In this document: positions 1 to 13,321 of the stretch, piece by piece
How positions within the stretch are numbered: position 1 is the stretch's first letter
How the letters are laid out: each line of letters begins with the position of its first letter
Source: Lagopus muta
Taxonomy: Eukaryota > Chordata > Aves > Galliformes > Phasianidae
Assembly: GCF_023343835.1 (NCBI RefSeq)
Contig: NC_064472.1
Location: 10,345,469 to 10,409,468 of the forward strand
Direction: 5' to 3'
Length of the DNA: 64,000 bases
Translations under genes and position numbers: made by a program
The notes under the pieces: generated by a model
The model's input: the letters and a program-made list of their open reading frames with translations, nothing else
What the model was told of the DNA's origin: nothing
Databases searched by the model: none

Positions 1-1974
1 GTAGGCATCAGCTTTTCTTTGCTGTTTATAGCTCACCTGAACATAACTCCAACTTCCATTCTTGTTTGTTACTTTTCTCTTTTCATAGGAACCCAACTTT
101 ACTGGTGAAACACTAAGGATAAAGCATTAGGTTATGCAAACTCCATCACAAATCTGATGTCACAATGTGCTCAGGTCATTGCAGTTCCTTAAATGCAACT
201 GAAAAAGCAGGCACAATATCCTCCATGCTGCTGCCTTTGTCGATTCGGCCCTTCCAGGAACTTGTTCCAAAGTAACTCTCAGTAGTGTATCAGGGTCATA
301 TTTTGGTTAAGCAACAGCCATCTCTGGAATGAAAAGTTGGCTGAAATGAGCCCATTAGCCTTCCTGTCACAGTATCTAATCTGAGTTCAAATGAAAAACA
401 AATACGCAAAGACTGGAACAATGTTTGCCTGTGAAAACAATCCAGATTAATACAACATAGGAAGGAAATAGCAAAGAGTTCAGGTATTTACACAATAAAG
501 CTGAGCATAGCCTTTGAGGCAGCTTTCTTCTAACTGTCTCTGCCACCTACATGTAGTTGTACCTGGAAAGGAAATTTTGTAATATTCTGCATTGCTCAGC
601 AGGAGCTCTGCACAAGTAAACAATGGCTTTAGCAGAAGACATTGATAACAGCTGTGAAGTTTTTCACTTAATCATTTACTGTCTGATCCTAAACTTGCTA
701 TAGTTAATAGAAGGAGTCCCACTGAGTGCTGCAGGCTTTCGTATGGATGCAAACCCAGATTTACAAATGCAGCTGCTGTTAAAAAGGGGGAGAAAAAAAA
801 AAAGTCCTTTATTTAGGCACTTGACTTGGATTTGTGTCCTGGTCATTGACATCTTTATTTGACAAATGCAACCCATGCTGGACTTCCGACTAGCTGCACT
901 TGTTTTGGGTCTGGAGAAGATTTTAATGCATTTTAATCTCATTACAGCATAGCTTGGAAATATCTGGGAGTATTACGTACACAAACCCATCAGGAATTAA
1001 AGATTTTCTGGTGAGAGCTGATTCTGGCCAGCAATTAGTGTGAGCATCCTCTGGAGCTGACCGACCTCTTGATTGTTCCAGCTGGAGCCAGTAAAGACTG
1101 TCCAAACTGGAAGTTGTTCAATATATTTTATCCTCTTTACTTACTGAATAGAATTCACTTACAGCAGCCCTACAATACTAGTTATTCAGATCAATTCATA
1201 GTAGGAGTATGTCTAGTGAACAATCCATCTCAACTGCCCTGAGCTATTGCTGTTAATTGGGTGTGGTAATCAGCATTTTGTTCCCAGCCTACTGCAGTGT
1301 CCACGAGAAGTGCACTGCAATCATTATACGGAAAGTCAAAACCATCAAGGCAAACAAGGAAACCAGCAGGAAAAACCTAACATACACACTAATTACCCAT
1401 TAAGAGCAAACAGATCTCATATCAGTAAATAGTGAAAATATCACATTGTTCTCTTGTTTATGTTAGACTGTTGTTTTGGTAGTTGGATGAAAGCAAAGAT
1501 CTTCCCATGTGAAACTGGAAGCATCAGTCTCCCAACAAATAAACTTGGTTACAAACACTGGCAGCAGTCTGCCTTGGCTTCCCTGGTCACAAGCTGCAGT
1601 GAAGCTGCTTGGAGAGCAGAAATACGCAGAGAATGGAACAGCTGAGCACACCGTGTCACAGGATTTGCTATGATGCTTTTCTCTGAGCTTCCCCTTTTTG
1701 TTTCCCTTGGAAGCCCGTCCAAATTCTCCCATCTCAGCCTTTGGTTCACATGCACAGCAGAGGGAGCCAAGCCACCATAAAATAAAAATCCTACCCCCCT
1801 CAGCACCTGGAAATGCTGTGTAGAGCTCTCTGTCCAAAGCACTGATCACTCAATACTGAAACTTCTTTGTGTAAAGCTGTGGCCTCCCCCAGCCTCAGAC
1901 ACCTCCTGCTCATAAGCAAGACTGTACACACAGGGATTCTGAGGACATCTTTAGGATAGTCTCATTTTCAGGTG

Positions 1975-2008
<34 letters not shown>

Positions 2009-2699
2009 TATTTTCTCTGCATTCTCCCTTTTACCTGACATTTTAAGGCTCTGTAGCAACATTCAAAGCTTTCCCAGTTTTCCACTGCCTGACAGCAAGC
2101 CATAGGCCTTGCCTGTGAACATATCCTCAGTTGACATTGACATAAACTCTGGCTTGGCTTAGCCCCTCAGAGAAGAGAATATCACACCCCAAACCCACAG
2201 CTCTGTCTCACAGTAGCTCCTTGGCTTTCAATCCACACAGCACTGATAGAACATGGGAGAATAGCTTTCTATGTCTACAAATCACATAGAACTTGTAGAC
2301 ATTCTCAGACTCGTGACACAGGACAATTTGTAGGATGCCCTTCTCTGCTTTAACACAGCTGCACCAAGTCATAAGAGATTGCTGAACAATTTTGCAGAAT
2401 TTGGAGATGAATATTGCAATCTGGAGAATAAAATGGCAGATGAAATGCAAGATATGTAGTTATGAAGCAGTAGAGGAAAACATCCCACTAGCTAAAAATT
2501 CAGCATCTGTCTTGCTTGACCATGCCAATTTCCCAGCTCAATGTACAGGATTTTCTGAAGAGTCACAGTTATTTAAATAAGCTGGCTTCAGTCTCACAGC
2601 CTTATGGGAATTATGAAAGCACAGAAGGCATAATCCAAAGTTTCTAACAGCGCTGAATTCACAGTTGTGCAGCAGGTGAGCAGACCACTCATATCCAAG
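1..2699. other. Intergenic, no gene recognised
   Basis: No open frame here has conserved motifs or splice-bounded structure; the longest frames are short and overlap on both strands. The stretch is AT-rich and holds a 27-T homopolymer at 1976-2002. I see no CR1 end signature in it. Confidence 0.6.
1976..2002. repeat. Poly(T) homopolymer, 27 nt
   Basis: An uninterrupted run of T. Read on the - strand it is a poly(A) run, which could mark the tail of an old retrocopy lying to its right. No AATAAA precedes it on that strand and I recognise no parent gene. Confidence 0.9.
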
Positions 2700-2893
2700 T
2701 GTTGCTGAATGTCCTGGTTCAGTAGTGATGCATTGGCACAGGATGCTCAGGGAGGTGGTGGAGTCATCATCCCTGGAGATGTTCCAGAAATGTGGAGATG
2801 TGGCACTGAGTGACATGGTTAGTTACTATGATGGGATGAGTTGGATGATCTTGGAGGTCTTTTCCAACCTTCATGCTTCTACAATTCTATGAT
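2700..2893 (+). mobile_element. CR1 LINE 3' fragment
   Basis: A 5'-truncated CR1. The text runs through the segment typical of CR1 3' UTRs (CAGGGAGGTGGTGGAGTCAT, then GATGATCTTGGAGGTCTTTT) and ends in CCAACCTTCATGCTTCTACAATTCTATGATTC. The terminal ATTCTATGATTC is the CR1 end repeat, so the element is in + orientation. It has no coding capacity. Confidence 0.85.
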
Positions 2894-4544
2894 TCCCCAT
2901 TAGGAGTCAACTGCAAAATCTGTTTGAAGAGCCATAGTCATTAGAAGAGGCTAATGGATGTAATTCTTGAGCTCCATGTGTCACATTCCAAGCACTGGTG
3001 GCTTTGGCATGCACAGCTGTATGAGCATCTGCAGCCCAAAGGCCACCCAACACAGCACATTGTGACTTGTGAGCTTGGATCCCATTTGTCATGATTAAGA
3101 AACAGCGTTCAGTTCTCTCACCCTTCAATTTCAAAGTTGCTTTTTCATGAGAATATTGTGAAGTCACCAGATTTTCTTTGCCAGCAAGAGGACAGACCTC
3201 CCATCTTTTCCACTTCCCTTTCTTCAGTTTTGATCCTCAAGAGATAAGAGGTTTTAATAATCCTTCAACTCTAAAATGCTAAAACTCTACATATTAGAGA
3301 ATGAAGCAGTGTAGCCTCAATGTAATGGAAAAAAAATCCCAGCACCATAGAATAGCCACAATTTACAGAAAATGGAATTGAATAACAGAAATTGTGCAAT
3401 GTTTTCCTGAGAATTTTTAATCCTGCCTCAAGTTTAAAAGCAACAACAGCACCCCAAAACCCTATTATAGATCATATATAGATCATATATTCTGAAGCCC
3501 CCAAAACAGCCAAATAATTGTAATAATCTGATTCATTAAAGGACCCACATTTATAGATGTAGACAAATGAAAAAGAATGTGCTGCTAAGTGTCCAGTAGG
3601 TGTCATTTTTGTTCACTCTTGCTTTGCTGAAAACTCCTAAAGTAGCAGGATTTTCCTCAGAAAGTCAGAGGTAAACAGGCAGTATCTGGGAGGAGAAACC
3701 ATGGCAAATGCAAAAATTCTGGTTTTGAACTGAAACCTCTCCAGGCTGCCTGGGAACACTCAGAATTGGTGTGGTGCTAATACCTAGTGATTACTGGGCT
3801 GAACTAAAGACCTGGCAGGCAGCTCCAGATTTTGCTCTAAGCCCAGTTCCAAAGGGTTTCTCACTGTAAAATAAACATTCTCCCCCCATGATTTACGATT
3901 ATGTCCATGCAACCCCTTCATAATATTGGCCACATTAAGTCTCAGCAAGCCCACCAGGCACCTTCCCCCATGCTGATGGAGATAAGAGATTCACAGTCTG
4001 CACATAGGCACTCCTAGGCAACAGTGTCTTACTTCCTCTCAGCTACTCAGAAAGTTGAAAGCACTGAATAGCAAACTCCTTCCACAGGAGGAAGTTGGAC
4101 CAAGACTTGCTAGAATTGGAGTAAGACCAGTCAGAGATGGTTTCCCATCTGGTAGATACATCATTTCTGCATGGCGCAACCCCTGGAGCAGGACTGAAAA
4201 CACCGACCCCAGGCACAAGCCAACACTGGATCAACAGTACTAACACAAAATCTGTCAAGATTCACCATGCAAAATATTCACCAGTGTAAAATATTTTACC
4301 AATTTTGTAATTTTTTGATAGTTTTATTAATCACCCACTTTGTCCCTGCACAAGGATGTTGCCCCTCAGGGGAAAGCAAACTGGAGGAAACGTGATCTCT
4401 TAACATAGGGCTTGGCTACCATCAGGTAGACACTGCCAGTGCATGGGCTCTATAGGTTGTCTCTCTCTTCGTCCCTGACCTAAACATGCGATGTCCTGCC
4501 TCTATCAGCCCAGCTATGGAAACCTGAGTCTGCTGCTGTTTGTC
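2894..4544. other. Intergenic, no gene recognised
   Basis: AT-rich single-copy-looking DNA between two CR1 copies. A small imperfect duplication of TATAGATCATA occurs near 3470-3490. Nothing coding is supported. Confidence 0.55.
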
Positions 4545-4882
4545 CTTTCAGTATCTAAAAGGGGGCTGTAAGAAGGAAGGGGACAGAGTATTCAGCGGGG
4601 TCTGCTGTGGTAGGACAAGGGGAAATGGCTTCAAACTGAAAAAAAAGGGAGATTAATATTGGATATAAGGAAGTAGTCATTTACAGTACGGTCAGTGAAG
4701 CACCAGAACAGGTTGTCCAGAGAGGTGCTGGATGCCCCATCCCTGGAGGCACCCAAGGTCAGGGAGGAGGGGCTCTGAGCCCCTGATGGAGCTGTGGGCA
4801 TCCCTGCTCATTGCAGGGGATTTGGACTAAATGACCTTTAAGGGTTCCTTCCAAATCAAATTATTATTTGATTCTATGATTT
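4545..4882 (+). mobile_element. CR1 LINE 3' fragment
   Basis: + strand CR1. It starts in the conserved GTATCTAAAAGGGGGCTGTA block, passes GGGGCTCTGAGCCCCTGATG and ends in the ATTCTATGAT tail near 4880. It is truncated at the 5' end and non-coding. Confidence 0.88.
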
Positions 4883-5704
4883 ACAATGACAAAAAAGGAG
4901 GCAATGCAACAGTTACTTTCCATCACCATCCTTCCTACCCAGCACTTCAGTGAAGATGGAAACTTCATCCCTGGATGAATGAGGTGCAAACCACAACCAC
5001 GTGTCTAAACTTTTCTCTTGGGCACATTCATATTTGAACAGAACTTGCACAAGCGTAGCTTCATGCAAAACAGATTCAGCCCTCAGCAGTCTCCTGCTCC
5101 TGCACAAAGGTGCAGAAGCAGCAAAAATTTCATTTGGAGTTCCCAAAGAACTGAAATAATTATTTTTATTAAATTCTTCCTCACTAAGTAAAGCATCTTT
5201 TTCATGAACCCACATTAGCCACGAGGAGCCAGCATTTTCAGTACCATGTTCCACAGAGGGAATTGCAAACCACAGCTGTTCTGGCCTGCTGTTAGCCCTG
5301 CTCTGATGCTGCAGGCTAGAGGCTCAGGGAGCAGGCAGAAGATAGCACTTTGATAGACCTAATTAGTTTCTCTGGCCAAGAACAATTCCTACACACATCA
5401 TTATATTTTAAATTAATTTCTTCAATTCCAAGTGGTTAGAGGCTGTTGTCACTTCTTTCCCCTGTTGCATAGATAACTTGCAGCTGTTTGCAAACAGCTG
5501 ATAGGAATTTTTGGTGGCCTGTGTAATGCTCCTGCCTCCAAACTGGAGGAATTTATGCAACGGTGTGAATTTCAAATGTGTACTATCAAATTAGCAATTG
5601 GAAATATTTCTGTGCATGGGTGAACCTTGTGTGAAGGTCTAACATAGCTTTCCATTGCGGAATCCAGATCCTTGAGGTGGGTTTCCCAGATTCTAACAAT
5701 CAAA
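4883..5704. other. Intergenic, contains a perfect 20-bp palindrome
   Basis: No gene is supported. A frame of 113 codons on the - strand (4913-5254) has no recognisable motif, start context or splice sites and is treated as chance. The notable content is the palindrome at 5481-5500. Confidence 0.55.
5481..5500. repeat. Perfect 20-bp palindrome with two CAGCTG E-boxes
   Basis: CAGCTGTTTGCAAACAGCTG reads identically on both strands. Each end is a CAGCTG E-box, the class bound by bHLH proteins such as MyoD/TAL-type dimers, and the centre is TTTGCAAA. The sequence is certain; a regulatory role is only a possibility. Confidence 0.95.
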
Positions 5705-6030
5705 TAGTAGTTTGAGTTGGAAGGAACACTTAAAGGTCATGTAGTCCTACTCCCCTGCAACGAGCAGGGACATCTGCTAGGTCAGGGTGCTCAGAGCCCC
5801 ATCCAGCCTGACACTGAATGTCTCCAGGAACAGGGCATCCACCACCTCTCTGGGCAACCTTTTCCAGTGCTTCACTATCCTAGTCATAAAAGAAGTCTTC
5901 CTTATATCCAATCTAAATCTCCCCTCCTTCAGTTTGAAATAAGTTTCCCTTGTCCTATCACAACAGACCCTGCTGAAGATTCTATCCCTTCAAAGAAATG
6001 TGAGATGTTTCTGAAGATACCCATTGTTTT
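5705..6030 (-). mobile_element. CR1 LINE 3' fragment
   Basis: Inverted CR1. Reading + it opens with GAGTTGGAAGGAACACTTAA, the complement of the CR1 tail, and runs through the CAGGGACATC and CCTGCTGAAGATTCT segments. It is 5'-truncated. Confidence 0.85.
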
Positions 6031-6324
6031 CCCATAACCAGGTCTTGGGCCCCTTCTCGCAGAGCACCGCGTCTTGAGGGAGCAGCTATTGAGTGAAAGT
6101 GGAGCCTAAGGTAGGCAAATGGGAGCTCACTTTCAGCTTCTGTAAGCAAAGACTTCAAACAGCTTTCGTTGTTTCTTCAGCCACTGAGTAATAATAAGGC
6201 AAGATAAAATGCATACAGTCAAATCCTGGTAAGTGCAAATCTCCTTTTTGGCAACTCAGCCAGATGAACTCAATTCCATCAGACAACAGTGACCTATGGC
6301 TGCACCACTTTATATGGGAGAGCT

Positions 6325-6690
6325 GGGAGTCGCCTTTCAGTATCTCACAGGGGGCTGTAACAAAGAAGAGAACAGACTCTTCAACAGCACCTGTTGTGAC
6401 AGACAATGGGAAATGGCTTCAAACTAACAGAGAGGAGATAGGATTAGATGTAAGGAATAAATTTTTTACAGTTGGTGGTGAGGTGCATGTTGCATTGCTT
6501 CCAACAGGTGCAGGCACAAGTTGCCCAGAGAGTCAGTGGATGCCCCTGGATACATTCAGGGTCAGATTGGAGTGGCTCTGAGCAGCTGATGGAGCTCTGG
6601 GTGTGCCTGTTCATTGCAAGGGGATTGGACTAAGTGGCCTTTAAAGGCCTCTTCCAGCTCACACAAGTCTATAATTTATTCTATAATGAC
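6325..6690 (+). mobile_element. CR1 LINE 3' fragment
   Basis: + strand CR1. It begins at GTATCTCACAGGGGGCTGTA, includes GGGAAATGGCTTCAAACTAA, and ends around TCTATAATTTATTCTATAAT. It is more diverged than its neighbours and lies about 300 bp from an inverted copy, so the pair could form a hairpin. Confidence 0.82.
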
Positions 6691-9600
6691 AGAAAGGTTC
6701 TGCTTAACTTGCTATGCCCAAAGGGATCCATTTTCTTGGGTGGTCAGAGTACAGAGCATTTTCTCACATGTAAGGCACTTCAACCAGCCAATGCTGAACT
6801 ACAGGGTGAGGAAAAGCCCTACCACCAACAAGCAACTTAAAATGAAAAAGGCACCTGCAACTGCAAGGTTAAGTCTGAGGTTTTCAAAAAGTGAAATTAG
6901 CAAAGATCAGCGTTCTACACTAAGGAGCCCCTTTGATATAAGTGGTGACAGGAGCACGACATAAGATTTCAGAAAGCAGGGTGACTGATCGCATCATGCT
7001 TTGAAGCAGGGGCTTTTTCAAGATTAAGTCTTCCAGGTGGCAAGTGATGCCTGAAGGCCTGCGTTTTCACCCAGTTGGTGATATTTATTTTCTCCTAGCC
7101 TATAAAGAGTTTACTTTTTTTGTGGTTTTTGAATCAGTAACTGAGAGTTTGTTTTGTAAAAAGGGTGACTTGATATGTGATCTAAGCAAAACTAGATACA
7201 GCAAGGGAAATTCACAGGGCGCACAACTTGGGGAATGACTTATGACTCTGTTGGGTGACTTCTGGATGTGGGCACACCCCTTAGGCTGAACAACAAATTG
7301 GCCCTCTTGTTGAAATGATGCAATACCCATTTTATAAAGAATTACTGTATTTTTTACAGTACTTTCTGCTCTGTGGTTTGCATTACCTTCCTACTCTCCA
7401 GAATGGCTCTGCTTCCACCCCATGAGCCCCAGAACAGCTCTTTACAGGCAAAGTATCAGCACCAGCTTCATGCACAGAGCTCTGCGCATCACCTGGGCCA
7501 AGGGGCTCTGCTTCATCAGTGATGAGACAGCACAAGACCGCTCAAATTATGGGTCCCACTACTTCCATGGCCTCAGCACACAGAAATAGGTTGCAGAAAT
7601 AGGTTGTTTTATATTCTCTCCCATATTTTCCAGTTCTCTCTTATTCTTTTCTTCTTTCAGTCAAAGCAACTTCAAAGGCTCTGCAAATTTCAGAACTTCT
7701 GCTTCTTGAAGCTGCCCCTCTCCTCCCATTTCATCTTTCACATCGAAGGCCTGGCACATCTTGATGGGCAGCAAGAGGATGCAGCAGGACATAACAACAA
7801 GTTTCTCAGAATGGAACCAAGAAAACGCTTCAATGAGCAAGTATGCTCTATTTATTTTGAGGGACAGTTTGAGAGGACAACAGTAAAATAAAAATCACTT
7901 CTTACATTTGGAAGTGATAGGAAAGTGTCAGCAAAGGCTGCATTTAGAGACCTGCTGCATAGCTGCCACATCTTCCCCTTGTTCCATTCCCATATCGGAC
8001 CTAGGCCTGCTTTCTTTGAAAGAGTTGTATCAATCCTGGGCATCATCCTTTGAAAATCAAGCTGGTTTCAGTCTCCTCCTTTCTAAATTTCTTTAAAAGA
8101 AAGGCTTTTAAGAAAGTATGACTGATTGTTATTATGCCCTTGCTAAAACAAGGAGGAAGTTGGTTAAATGATTTTAACCACGTGGTGCAAAACCCTGTAC
8201 TTAAACCCATTTCCAAAGTGCTCTTTACTGTGGTAGTACACTTGCTGGGATGGATCATTTAACAGCATCTCCACACTCATGAAAGCATCTTCAAACAAGG
8301 GGTTACAGGTGGACATGGGACATCTCTGGCCACCTCGGTAAGCGCCAACTTTCTAGTGAAGGCTATTGATTGGGAGTTCAGGAAACTGCAATGAAGAGAG
8401 TCGAACAGTACCGAAAGTGATTAATTCACGTGGGGCAGAAACCTGCCCTGATTCACAGAAGCAGGCAGTGCAGAGGGGATCTACTTCTGTGAGCATGTGG
8501 CAGCAGTGAGCACACCGCTGCTTGGGGTATGCAGGTCCCATGTGTCTTATGTCCTCTACTTCCCATCCCAGACATCAATCTGGAGGGGGATTTGAAGGCT
8601 CAAGCTAATGGCAGGGCAAAGTGAGATGTGTGAGAAGTAAACATCTCTGACTGTGGTGCTGCACACACAGATGACCCAATGGCTCAGTTGTTCCAGGATG
8701 TGCAGCAATATGTAAGGCCAGGGGACAGTATTAAAGGAAGAGATAGCAGTAATTGATGCCAGTGTTAACTGGGAAAACAGCTTTGGTTGATTAAGTCAAC
8801 AAACAGGAAAAAGGTGAACGTCATCCACTAGTCATGCATATTTGTCCTAGTGCAGTGTGTCTGTTTCACTTCCCAGCCATGGGCACCCTATAAATTAAAG
8901 AATTTGGAGAAGGGATTATTCATCTGATCATCAGGTCCTTCTCTGTGCAGCCTCTACAGTCTTTGCACTCTGTACATATGGTTTGAAAAACAGCAGCAAC
9001 TGCAGTGTAGCGTTTGTACAATAAATGTCAAGGGAGTAAAGGAGAAAGAAAATACTACCTATTGGGGATCTCCACTGAGAAACTGTGTTTAGGCTAACCC
9101 TCCATGACACAATGGAAAATAGAAAGGATCCACAGCAAACAGAGGGTGAGCTGCCAGCTCACTATCTAGCTGCTTAATCACCCACAGAGCATCTGAGCCC
9201 AAATAACACAAATTGGCTACTTCTCTTGTCTCTGTGGGAAGGAGTGGGACAAAGGTTTTGAACTCTATAAGCGGCCCATGGAGTTTTTGGGGCTTTTCCT
9301 TATGGTATTTCCAATTTTTAATTTTTTTCTTGTGATTATAATCTCTTCAAAAATACAATCTTAGTTTTGGTCTTAGTTGAGTGCACCTTTTCCCGCTGCC
9401 ATGTTCTATGTTTTATCATCTGGAAGTAAGTAAGAATTGTCACTACTCTGGAATTTCTAATTTTTATCCTTCTGAACAGATCCCGTACTCTCCATCCCTA
9501 ACAGTGTCAATACCGACAGTAGCCCACGGTGGTCTGTTCCTAGAAGCAAGTGTTTTCTATCAATCTCTGATAAACAATCAGAGAAACAGTGTAAAGATGT

Positions 9601-10189
9601 AGAGGCCTCTCAACCTCATTTCCACACCTAGAAATTACTGGACTGTGGAAACACCAATTTGCTAAAGCAAGGAAGCATGAAGGTAGACATTAAAATCGTG
9701 TTGAAGAGAAAGCATGTTTTTTAAACACATAGAAGTTGTCCCATTTCCTTTGTTTCGGTAAGCATGTCTTTAGCCCATAATTACACAGGCAATTTTGGAT
9801 GACTGCTTCCTCTTTCACAGAAAGGTTTTTCTCAGTTTTGTTCTCTCCTGTCAGCTGCTTTTCTATGTGTATAGCTGTAAATTGAGAAAACCAACCACAA
9901 ACCCCCTAGAGACATAACAGATTTATTCCCGTGAATGTGTCTCAGCATTCCCGGCTCTCTGAAGTTCACTGTAATTACTTACTACATGTTTCTTGTAAAT
10001 AACCCAAACAAAGAGTGAGTCATGTTGGCAGAACTCACAGACGAATGATTAGATGTCAACTTTGAGCTATGGATAACCAATCTGTAGGTTATCAGCTCTC
10101 GAGCAGAATTTAGCCACACTGCCAAACACTTTTCTGTCAAAAGTGTTCAAAGTGTAGTGTTATGGTCAAAAGTGTAAGTGGATTCAGGA
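6691..10189. other. Intergenic, no gene recognised
   Basis: About 3.5 kb without CR1 or a convincing gene. Frames of 60-95 codons occur on both strands with no motif, no shared splice logic and no start context. The base composition is ordinary and AT-rich. Confidence 0.55.
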
Positions 10190-10645
10190 GAAAACTTATT
10201 CTTTTGGGATTAAATAGGAGAGACACGAACCTGTTGGAGATCGTCCAGAGGAGGGCCACAGAAATTACCAGGGATGGAGCAGCTCCCTTGGAGGACAGGC
10301 TGAGAGCGCTGGGGCTGCGCAGCCTAGAGAAGAGAAGGCTGAGGGAGACCTGAGGGCGGCCTCTCTCTGTCTAATGGGGGCTGTAAGAAAGAATGGGACA
10401 GAGTTTGCTGTGATAGGGATAAGGATAAGGGGAAAATTGCTTCAAACTAATAAAGGGGAGAGTTAGGTTGGATATAAGGAAGATTTTTACAATAACGATG
10501 ATGAGGGTGATGATCCCTGGAGGCACCCAAGGTCAGGGTAGAGGGGCTCTGAGCACCTGATGGAGCTGTGGGTGTACCCATTCACTGAAGGGGGGTTGGA
10601 CCAGGTGACCTTTAGTGTCTCTTCCAACTATACGACTCTATGAAA
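10190..10645 (+). mobile_element. CR1 LINE 3' fragment including ORF2 end
   Basis: + strand CR1. The 5' part preserves the last codons of CR1 ORF2 (a peptide reading NLLEIVQRRATEITRDG, then EDRLRALGLRSLEKRRLRE). The stop and 3' UTR follow, ending ATACGACTCTATGA. The coding part is a remnant without the endonuclease or reverse transcriptase. Confidence 0.9.
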
Positions 10646-12078
10646 TATGTAATTATTTATCCTTATTATATGCCCCTGTATCCACTGATGTTTCCCTTAT
10701 GCCCGAAGTATGAGATCAAATGCTTAATAATTACAGGAAAAAATACTGATCCCATTGTCCAGAGAGTTTAGCCTCTTTAGTTCTCTGCTCCAACCTCCAA
10801 GATTCTTGCTAAGTAATCCCGGATTGATGCTGCAAATTGCCCTCCATCCTTTTGTCCCTGGGTGTGGTACAGTGATTACTGTTGGGGACAGAAGAGCAGC
10901 TACACACAGCCAGCTGGAATGACTTCAGACATTAAGAGAACAACCGCAAGAAAAACTGTCACGTCACAGCCGGGTGTGTGGCTCCAAGTGAGCAGCAGGC
11001 TGCACGGAGCGCTTCCTCAAAACAACCCTGCTGCACACTGTGCCCACAGCCAGCTTCTGGGTGTGCAGAGAAGCGAATGAAGGAAGAGAAACAGCAGGTA
11101 CAAGGTACCTGTCTGCACCACAGCTGCAGCTCTGCTCACTTACCGAACCCATCCTCCTCTTTGCTCTATCAACACACCAAACTCTGCTAATCTCTAAGCT
11201 GCAGAGTCGAGAGGTCAGAGGGCAGCCTCCATTTCCTCATCTCAAGGTTTGCATTTTCTGTACATATACAAACTGGCTTTACAGCTTGTTTGGTTTTGTA
11301 AAATGCCCTGCACAGGAGAGAATTAAAAGTAACTGAAGCAGTGAAACACCTACACTGCAAGGCGCAAATAAATTTCCATTTAAGGATATCAGAGCACCCT
11401 GGTGGAGCTGTGTCCCTGTTCCCTTCAGGGGAGTCGGACCATGACCCTAAGGGCCCCTTTCAACTCAGATGGTTCTGTGATTCTGTCCCTTAATGAGAGA
11501 AAACTTCTTGTGCTTCAGTGTAAGATAGGAAGTTTTCAGGTATCAGTGTTTTCAGCTAACAAGTCACTTTGCCTATACATTTGTGAAAGAACATGATTTT
11601 GCTTTATCCTGACTAAAGTGCCAAGTGAAAGCTGATATTTTGGTGATTGCTCCAATTATATTTACAGCTCATATTTCCAACCAATTATATTACAAATGAC
11701 CTATGTAAATTAATAGTGCAATTTGATCCTGCATTCATAATGTCAAAAATAACATTACCCTGATACTGCGTGTCAGTAGTCCTCATCTCAGGTACACTAC
11801 AGGCTACTTCAGCTATACAAACAGGACACTCCACCATCACCACCAACTCAAAAGAAAGAACAGTATAGTTACTGCTCATCCACTCTGCAGTATTTATTTT
11901 CTTAAATTTAAGGCTGTTGTTGGATGATAAAATATCATGTAGAAGGAAGAGAAAAACAATTGCTCTGAACCCAGAGGCATCATACTAAGCAAATAATAAA
12001 ATAATAAAAGCTAAAAAAAATTAAATGAAGAGGAGAAAACAGGAGACAAAGAAAGAACATCAGAAATAGGTATAGCAA
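10646..12078. other. Intergenic with one short CR1 scrap
   Basis: No gene is supported. Apart from the CR1 scrap at 11388-11487 the stretch is single-copy-looking. Small overlapping frames at 10862-11336 lie on both strands and share no conserved features. Confidence 0.5.
11388..11487 (+). mobile_element. CR1 LINE terminal scrap
   Basis: About 100 bp of CR1 3' end. It contains GAGCACCCTGGTGGAGCTGTG, TTCAGGGGAGTCGGACCATG and the tail GGTTCTGTGATTCTG. Confidence 0.78.
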
Positions 12079-12346
12079 AGAATCATAGTATAATAGAATC
12101 CCTGAGATTGGAAAAGACTTTTAAGATCACCTAGTCCAACTTTTCACCTCCCACCAGTGTTGCCACTAAAACATATCCTTCAGTGCCACATCTCCGCAGT
12201 TCTTGAGCACCTCCAGGGGCAGCGACTCCACAGCTCCCTGGGCAGCCTATGCCAGCGCCCACTCTTTCAAGGAAGTTATTCCTAATATACAACCTGAACC
12301 TCCTCTGGTGCAGCTTAAGGCTATTCCCTCTCACTCCATCAAACAT
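12079..12346 (-). mobile_element. CR1 LINE 3' fragment
   Basis: Inverted CR1 beginning at its 3' tail (AGAATCATAGTATAATAGAA). It runs through GATCACCTAGTCCAACTTTT and CTCCACAGCTCCCTGGGCAG to TTCCCTCTCACTCCATCA. Confidence 0.87.
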
Positions 12347-13216
12347 TACAAGAATTCATATTATATATATATATATATCACATATAATTACAAGAATATC
12401 AAAAGCAGACTTGATTATTGAAATTTCCAGTACTGAATTCAATGCATTGCTTTTCTTTTTGTCTTTTGGAGGATACATTTTTAAGCAAGCATTTTGAAGA
12501 TTCTTCTTCAACCTCTGATGTATCACAAAACTACAGGTCCAATCAGCAACTGAATGCCTGTCTTAAAAGCTCAGATTTCCCACAAATTCTACCAAGAAAG
12601 TATTTTTACTTGGGATTTTAAAAGCTTGGCAAGGTTTTTTGCTTTCTATTTCTGTAGATGTCGTCACTTTGTGCTTTCTGGCAATTGCTGAGATGCCACA
12701 AAACCAGCAGTTTTGACAGTGATTCAATCTTGAGTCAAAACCGAATGCTGACAATTTTTACTTTGACTGAGCATGCAAACCGTGAGCGTCCTGAGCATCC
12801 CTGTTGCAAGACTTCTGGTTTTCAGACTTCACACCACCTCTGCCAAACATATTTATTGCCTGAAAGCATTTTTTTCTGATTCTGTGAACTTCTAAACTGG
12901 TGACCCAGAGGCAAGATGATATACAGTGACAACTTCTTCCACAGCCTCTCACAGGCAGTAGGAACCTGACATTCAGAAGTGTAATGGTGGTACCCGCAGC
13001 CACAAGGCCATATGCCTATGACAGCCCCCCTCGCAGTTTGTGCCCCTCCCTGAATACACAGTCTGAGGGAAGGAAGGTGGGATCTTCATTACTGGTGAGG
13101 AAGAGGAGATTAGGGTGGGGTGGCAAAGCCGTTTCTCCAGAGGAACTGGGGAAGTCCAAGAGAGGCCTGCAAGTAAAGGCTCATTCCTTCCCAGCACCCA
13201 TTACCATCATTAACAC
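12347..13216. other. Intergenic, AT microsatellite, no gene
   Basis: A (TA)n run at 12362-12379 follows the CR1. Several short overlapping frames on both strands have no motif or splice support. Nothing coding is supported. Confidence 0.5.
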
Positions 13217-13321
13217 TTCATCACGAAGGTCCTATCCAATGGAGTCACCCTGTGGAGTTATATCTCGCGGATGTTCCCCAAAGAAGGTCATATCCCATGG
13301 GATTACCAAGGTGCTCACATC
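13217..13321. repeat. Minisatellite remnant, left part
   Basis: Degenerate units built on the words AAGGTCATATCCCATGGG and ATTACCAAGG, with a second unit TCCTATCCAATGGAGTCACC. The same words recur at 15102-15242 on the far side of the CR1 nest, so the array appears to have been split by the CR1 insertion. Confidence 0.65.

Noticed and set aside
1976-2200. Processed retrocopy ending in the 27-nt poly(T)
   Set aside because: No polyadenylation hexamer next to the tract on the - strand, no recognised parent gene and no visible target duplication.
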